Assembly: GCA_023701085.1 (NCBI GenBank)
Contig: JAMPXR010000011.1
Location: 1 to 16,078 of the forward strand
Direction: 5' to 3'
Source: Ramlibacter sp.
GTDB lineage: Bacteria > Pseudomonadota > Gammaproteobacteria > Burkholderiales > Burkholderiaceae_C
DNA: 16,078 nt
The notes beneath the pieces are model-generated. The model was not told where the DNA came from. It was given only the letters and a program-made list of their open reading frames with translations, and made no database searches. Below are positions 12,818 to 16,078 of this stretch, piece after piece (position 1 is the first letter of the stretch; each line of letters begins with the position of its first letter). A program made the translations under genes and the position numbers.

Positions 12818-14452
12818 ATGACACGCATTCCTTCCCTTCTGACGCAGGACATGATCGACCGGTACACCGCGGCGGGCTACTGGGGCTCCATGACCCTGGC
12901 CGACCACCTCGATCATCACGCCGCCTACGCGCCCGAACGCATCGCGGCCTCCGATGCGCGGCACCGCGTCACCTTTGCGGCGCTGAAGCGCGCCACCGAG
13001 CGCGTCGCGCTGGCCATGCTCGGGATGGGCATCCGTCCCGGCGATCGCGTCGCCATCCAGACACCCAACTGGATCGAGTTCTTCTACGTGCGCTTCGCCT
13101 GCGCGCGCATCGGCGCGATTCCGGTGCCGCTGGCCTACACCGCACGCGAACACGAGATCGAGGTGGCGATGGGCGATACGCAGCCGAAAGCGTTGTTCTT
13201 CTGCGCGCAGTTCCACGGCTTCGATCACGGCGAGATGGTGCGCGGCCTGCGCGCGCGGGTTCCATTCGTGGAGCACTGGGTTTCGATCGCCGGCCGGGTC
13301 AAGGACGCGCACTGCCTGGAAGACCTGCTGGAGGACCCGATCGAGACCCGCCATCCCGCGAGCTATCTGTTGTCCTTCCATCCAAGCGCCAATGACATCG
13401 ACATCCTGATGTCCACGTCAGGCAGCACCGGCAAGCCGAAGTTCGTGCTGCGCACACCCAACGTGTTCCTGTCGCTCGGACACCACATCGTCGAACGCGC
13501 CCGGCTGCGCCCAGAGGATGTCGTCCTCGGCGTCGCGCCGGTGATCCAGGGCACCGGCTATTCGATGTCGACCGTGGCGGCGCTGATTGCCGGCTGCCGC
13601 AACGTGCTGCTCGAGCGCTTCGACCCCGATGCCGCCCTGGAGCTGATCCAGCGGGAACGCGTCACGGTGGCCGTCGGGGTGCCGACCCACATGATCAAGA
13701 TGATGAACAGTGCCCGCATCGGCGAATATGACTTGAGCTCGCTGCGGCTGTTCTACCACGCGGGTGCGCCGCTCGCGGCCGAGGCGGCGGAGGAGTTCTC
13801 GCGCAAGTTCGGCTGCCGGCTGATGGAGGCGTACGGGGCGCTGGACGGCGGCACACCCGTGCACACCCTCTACGACGACCCGCAGGAGCGGATCTTCAAT
13901 ACCGTCGGCAAGCCCTGCGCCGGCATGGAGCTGAAGATAGCCAACGACGACGGCGCGGCGCTGCCCGCCGGCGAGGTCGGCGAGGTCGTCTACCGCGGCC
14001 CCAACTGCGCGGTGGGGCTGTGGGGCGACTCCAATCACTCGTTCGGCGTCGACGGCTGGTTCCGCAGCGGCGACCTAGGCGTGCTCGACGCAGAGGGTTA
14101 CCTTCGTATCGTCGGCCGCAAGAAAAACATCATCATCCGCGGCGGCCAGAACATCAGCCCGACGGAGGTCGAGGACGGCCTGGTCGGTCATCCGAAGATC
14201 CGCGAGGTCGCCGTGGTCAAGATGCCTGACCCGGTGCTGGGCGAGCGCGCTTGCGCCTGCGTGGTGCCCGCCGATGGCCAGACGGTGACCGTGGCCGACT
14301 GCCTCGACTACCTCGTCGGACGTGGCTTCGCCAAGTACAAGATCCCGGAGCGCGTGGAAAACCTGAAGGAGCTGCCCCTGCTGCACAACGGCAAGGTAGA
14401 TCGCAAGCTGCTGGAGGCCGAGGTCTTCAGGCGAGTGACGCAGGAGGGATGA
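12818..14452 (+). CDS. AMP-forming acyl-CoA synthetase / AMP-dependent ligase
   Basis: This 544-residue adenylate-forming enzyme is predicted to activate a carboxylic acid with ATP and attach CoA in the cytoplasm. Core motifs are the phosphate loop STSGSTGKPK at 199-208, the Tyr-Gly motif AYGALDGG at 338-345, GWFRSGDLG at 413-421 with Asp419 for the ribose, the hinge region VGRKKNIIIRGGQNISPTEVE at about 432-451, and the C-terminal catalytic lysine Lys526 in LLHNGKVDRK. In the Tyr-Gly motif the common Thr-Glu is Leu-Asp, an uncommon variant. The ATG at 12818 was chosen because the family N-terminus begins there; the open frame continues upstream inside the previous gene. It starts 11 bp after the amidohydrolase stop and its own stop overlaps the next start region (ATGATG). 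Aryl- or cyclic-acid ligases related to benzoate and 2,3-dihydroxybenzoate activating enzymes are the nearest style. Confidence 0.9.
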   Translation: MTRIPSLLTQDMIDRYTAAGYWGSMTLADHLDHHAAYAPERIAASDARHRVTFAALKRATERVALAMLGMGIRPGDRVAIQTPNWIEFFYVRFACARIGAIPVPLAYTAREHEIEVAMGDTQPKALFFCAQFHGFDHGEMVRGLRARVPFVEHWVSIAGRVKDAHCLEDLLEDPIETRHPASYLLSFHPSANDIDILMSTSGSTGKPKFVLRTPNVFLSLGHHIVERARLRPEDVVLGVAPVIQGTGYSMSTVAALIAGCRNVLLERFDPDAALELIQRERVTVAVGVPTHMIKMMNSARIGEYDLSSLRLFYHAGAPLAAEAAEEFSRKFGCRLMEAYGALDGGTPVHTLYDDPQERIFNTVGKPCAGMELKIANDDGAALPAGEVGEVVYRGPNCAVGLWGDSNHSFGVDGWFRSGDLGVLDAEGYLRIVGRKKNIIIRGGQNISPTEVEDGLVGHPKIREVAVVKMPDPVLGERACACVVPADGQTVTVADCLDYLVGRGFAKYKIPERVENLKELPLLHNGKVDRKLLEAEVFRRVTQEG

Positions 14453-14454
14453 TG
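14442..14454 (+). promoter_or_regulatory. Ribosome site and tandem ATG at ligase/dehydrogenase junction
   Basis: AGGAGG at 14442-14447 is followed by ATGATG at 14449-14454. The first ATG is only one base from the ribosome site, so the second (14452) is the better start. The ligase stop TGA (14450-14452) lies inside this element, implying translational coupling. Confidence 0.6.
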
Positions 14455-15342
14455 CAGACCGAGCGCGTCGTCGTCGTGGGGGCCGGCCTCATGGGCCAAG
14501 GTATCGCTCAGTGCGCGGCCCAGGCGGGCTACGCCGTCAAGCTGTGGGGCATGAACGAGGGAGAACTCGAGCGGGCGCTGCAGAACACCGCCAGTTCCGC
14601 CGCCCGGCTCCATGCCAAGGGGAAGATTAAGGACGATGCGCAGGCCGTGCTGGCGCGCATCGAACCCGTGGTCGACCTCGAGGGGTGTGGGGATGCCGAC
14701 ATCTACATCGAGACAGTCGTCGAGGACCTCGAGGTCAAGCATCGGATCTTCCGCACGCTGCAGCGGCTGGCTCCGCCCACGGCGATCCTGGCCAGCAACA
14801 CCTCGACCATCCCGATCGGCAAGATCGCGGCGGCGACCAACTGCCCCGAGCGCTGCCTCGGCATGCACTTCACCAGTCCTGTTCCGATGATGCCGGTGGC
14901 GGAGGTGATCCGCACCTCCGCAACGACGGATGCGGCATTCGGGCGCGCAGTGGCCTTCGTGCGCTCGCTGGGCAAGGAAGTCATTCACGTGCAGAAGGAT
15001 GTGCCCGGTTTCGTGTTCAACCGCATCAACCTGCCCAGCAACGTCGAGGCGATTCGCCTGGTCGAAACCGGTGCGGCCTCGGTGGAGGACGTGGACAAGG
15101 CGATGCGGCTCGGATTCGGTCGTCCCATGGGACCGCTGGAGACCGCCGACATGGTGGGCCTGGACACTGGCTTCAACGCGCTGACGGCGCTCTATGCCGA
15201 AACGGGGGAAGAGAAGTTCCGCCCGCCCGAGCTGCTGCGCCGCAAGGTGCAGGCTGGGCAACTTGGCCGCAAGACCGCCTGCGGCTGGTACCTGTACGAC
15301 GCAGCGGGCGCGCGCATCGGCGTGGCCAGCCTGCCAGATTGA
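14452..15342 (+). CDS. 3-hydroxyacyl-CoA dehydrogenase
   Basis: This 296-residue protein has the length and order of 3-hydroxybutyryl-CoA-type dehydrogenases, which oxidise L-3-hydroxyacyl-CoA to 3-oxoacyl-CoA with NAD. The dinucleotide loop is VVVGAGLMGQGIA at 7-19. Ser115 and Asn116 (ASNTSTIPI), catalytic His139 (GMHFTSPVP), Glu151 (VAEVI) and Asn190 (DVPGFVFNRI) are in the expected order. The C-terminal dimer domain has FGRPMGPLETADMVGLD. At the end of beta-2, where NAD-dependent members carry an Asp that holds the adenine ribose, this protein has Gly33 (KLWGMNE), so cofactor binding may differ. It sits between the acyl-CoA ligase and a thiolase, the order expected for beta-oxidation-like shortening of a CoA ester. 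The start at 14452 follows from ribosome-site spacing. Confidence 0.92.
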   Translation: MQTERVVVVGAGLMGQGIAQCAAQAGYAVKLWGMNEGELERALQNTASSAARLHAKGKIKDDAQAVLARIEPVVDLEGCGDADIYIETVVEDLEVKHRIFRTLQRLAPPTAILASNTSTIPIGKIAAATNCPERCLGMHFTSPVPMMPVAEVIRTSATTDAAFGRAVAFVRSLGKEVIHVQKDVPGFVFNRINLPSNVEAIRLVETGAASVEDVDKAMRLGFGRPMGPLETADMVGLDTGFNALTALYAETGEEKFRPPELLRRKVQAGQLGRKTACGWYLYDAAGARIGVASLPD

Positions 15343-15356
15343 GAGGAACGACAGAC

Positions 15357-16078
15357 ATGGATAAGCAAGTGGCCATCGTCGCGGCAGGGCAGACGCCCTT
15401 CGCCCGGCGCAGCGGCGCCTCCATCGGCGAACTGTGCTTCTCGGCCTACCGCGAGGCGGTGCAGGAAAACCCCGCCGCCGGTGCGGCGATCGATGCGGTC
15501 GTGGTGTGCTCCGCGTCGGAATACGACCGTCAGCGCAGCCCCGCCGGCGTGGTGGCGGAAAGCCTGGGGCTGGCCGGCCGGCCGACCTTCAACGTCGAAT
15601 CGCTGTGCTCCTCGGGCTCGAGCGGGCTTCGGGTGGCGTACGGGCTCATCCGCTCCGGGCTGCACGAAGTCGTTGCCGTGGTCGGCTTCCAGAAGTTGTC
15701 GGACCTGTCGTCCGCGGAAGTGGCGGAACGCATGGGCCGCAGCGGCGACGTGATGTGGGAATCTCCGTTCGGCCTGACGCAGCCCGCGGGTTTCGCGCTG
15801 TTCGCGCAAGCCCACATGGCGGCCTACGGCACCACCGAGGCCGATCTCGCGGAAGTGCGCGCGAAGAACTCCGAATACGCGGTCGCCAATGACAAGGCCG
15901 CGTACCGCAAGCGTTTCACGAAGGAAGAGGTACTGGCCTCCTCGTCGGTGGTGACGCCGCTGAAGATGCTCGATTGCTGCGCCAACGCCGACGGTGCCGT
16001 GGTGCTGATCGTCGCCGGCCGCGAAGCCGCCAGGCGCTTCAGCGACGATCCGGTCTGGATCCTTGGCCTCGGTGCGGC
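15357..16078 (+). CDS. Thiolase-family protein (SCP-x-like acetyl-CoA acetyltransferase), 3' truncated
   Basis: The frame is open from ATG 15357 to the right edge, giving 240 residues, so the C-terminal half is missing. Position and sequence fit a lipid-transfer-protein-like or SCP-x thiolase that cleaves 3-oxoacyl-CoA with CoA. The N-terminus is QVAIVAAGQTPFARRSG. The nucleophile Cys84 lies in NVESLCSSGSSGLRVAYGLI, and TPLKMLDCCANADGAVVLIVA near 203-223 is the SCP-x-type pattern of the second half of the N-terminal domain. The later His and Cys active-site loops lie outside the window. A GAGAGGAA site precedes the start. It begins 14 bp after the dehydrogenase stop in the same operon. Such thiolases are often followed by a small zinc-ribbon/OB-fold (DUF35) gene, which could lie just beyond the edge. 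Confidence 0.88.
   Translation, partial: MDKQVAIVAAGQTPFARRSGASIGELCFSAYREAVQENPAAGAAIDAVVVCSASEYDRQRSPAGVVAESLGLAGRPTFNVESLCSSGSSGLRVAYGLIRSGLHEVVAVVGFQKLSDLSSAEVAERMGRSGDVMWESPFGLTQPAGFALFAQAHMAAYGTTEADLAEVRAKNSEYAVANDKAAYRKRFTKEEVLASSSVVTPLKMLDCCANADGAVVLIVAGREAARRFSDDPVWILGLGA

Noticed and set aside
1..16078. tRNA, rRNA, CRISPR arrays, insertion sequences, prophage genes
   Set aside because: I looked for these and saw no repeats with spacers, transposase motifs, terminal inverted repeats or RNA gene signatures.

Overview
The window is GC-rich, densely coding DNA with compact operons, GTG starts and strong Shine-Dalgarno sites. Gene content and protein sequence style suggest a betaproteobacterium of the Burkholderiales (Comamonadaceae or Alcaligenaceae type). 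That placement is inferred from overall character; there is no rRNA or other marker in the window.

Layout. (1) Positions 1-1505, + strand: two tandem paralogues of the Asp/Glu/hydantoin racemase fold, the first cut by the left edge. (2) Positions 1534-8658, - strand: a seven-gene operon read right to left. It runs substrate-binding protein, LivH-type permease, LivM-type permease, LivG-type ATPase, LivF-type ATPase, an SDR dehydrogenase and an Old-Yellow-Enzyme family flavin oxidoreductase. (3) Positions 8659-8938: a divergent control region. (4) Positions 8939-16078, + strand: an SDR gene, then a separately promoted set of SDR, SDR, stand-alone cobalamin-binding domain protein, amidohydrolase-family protein, acyl-CoA synthetase, 3-hydroxyacyl-CoA dehydrogenase and SCP-x-like thiolase, the last cut by the right edge.

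How it may work together (inference). The Liv-type ABC system would import an organic acid, or an amino-acid-like or aromatic/alicyclic acid. The AMP-forming ligase would make the CoA thioester. The dehydrogenases and ene-reductase would adjust its redox state, and the 3-hydroxyacyl-CoA dehydrogenase and thiolase would carry out beta-oxidation-type cleavage. The small B12 protein suggests a carbon-skeleton rearrangement, but no catalytic mutase subunit is present in the window. The substrate is not identifiable from the sequence.

Two intergenic regions carry four copies of an ATGTATACAT-like palindrome, typical in style of GntR/FadR-family operators. One copy lies inside a good sigma70 promoter. 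This suggests that the transporter operon and the catabolic genes form one regulon whose regulator is encoded elsewhere. The most unusual protein-level features are loss of catalytic residues in several otherwise well-preserved genes: both racemase-like proteins lack both catalytic cysteines, the amidohydrolase lacks the HxH metal motif, and LivF and LivG show matched changes in one of the two composite ATP sites.
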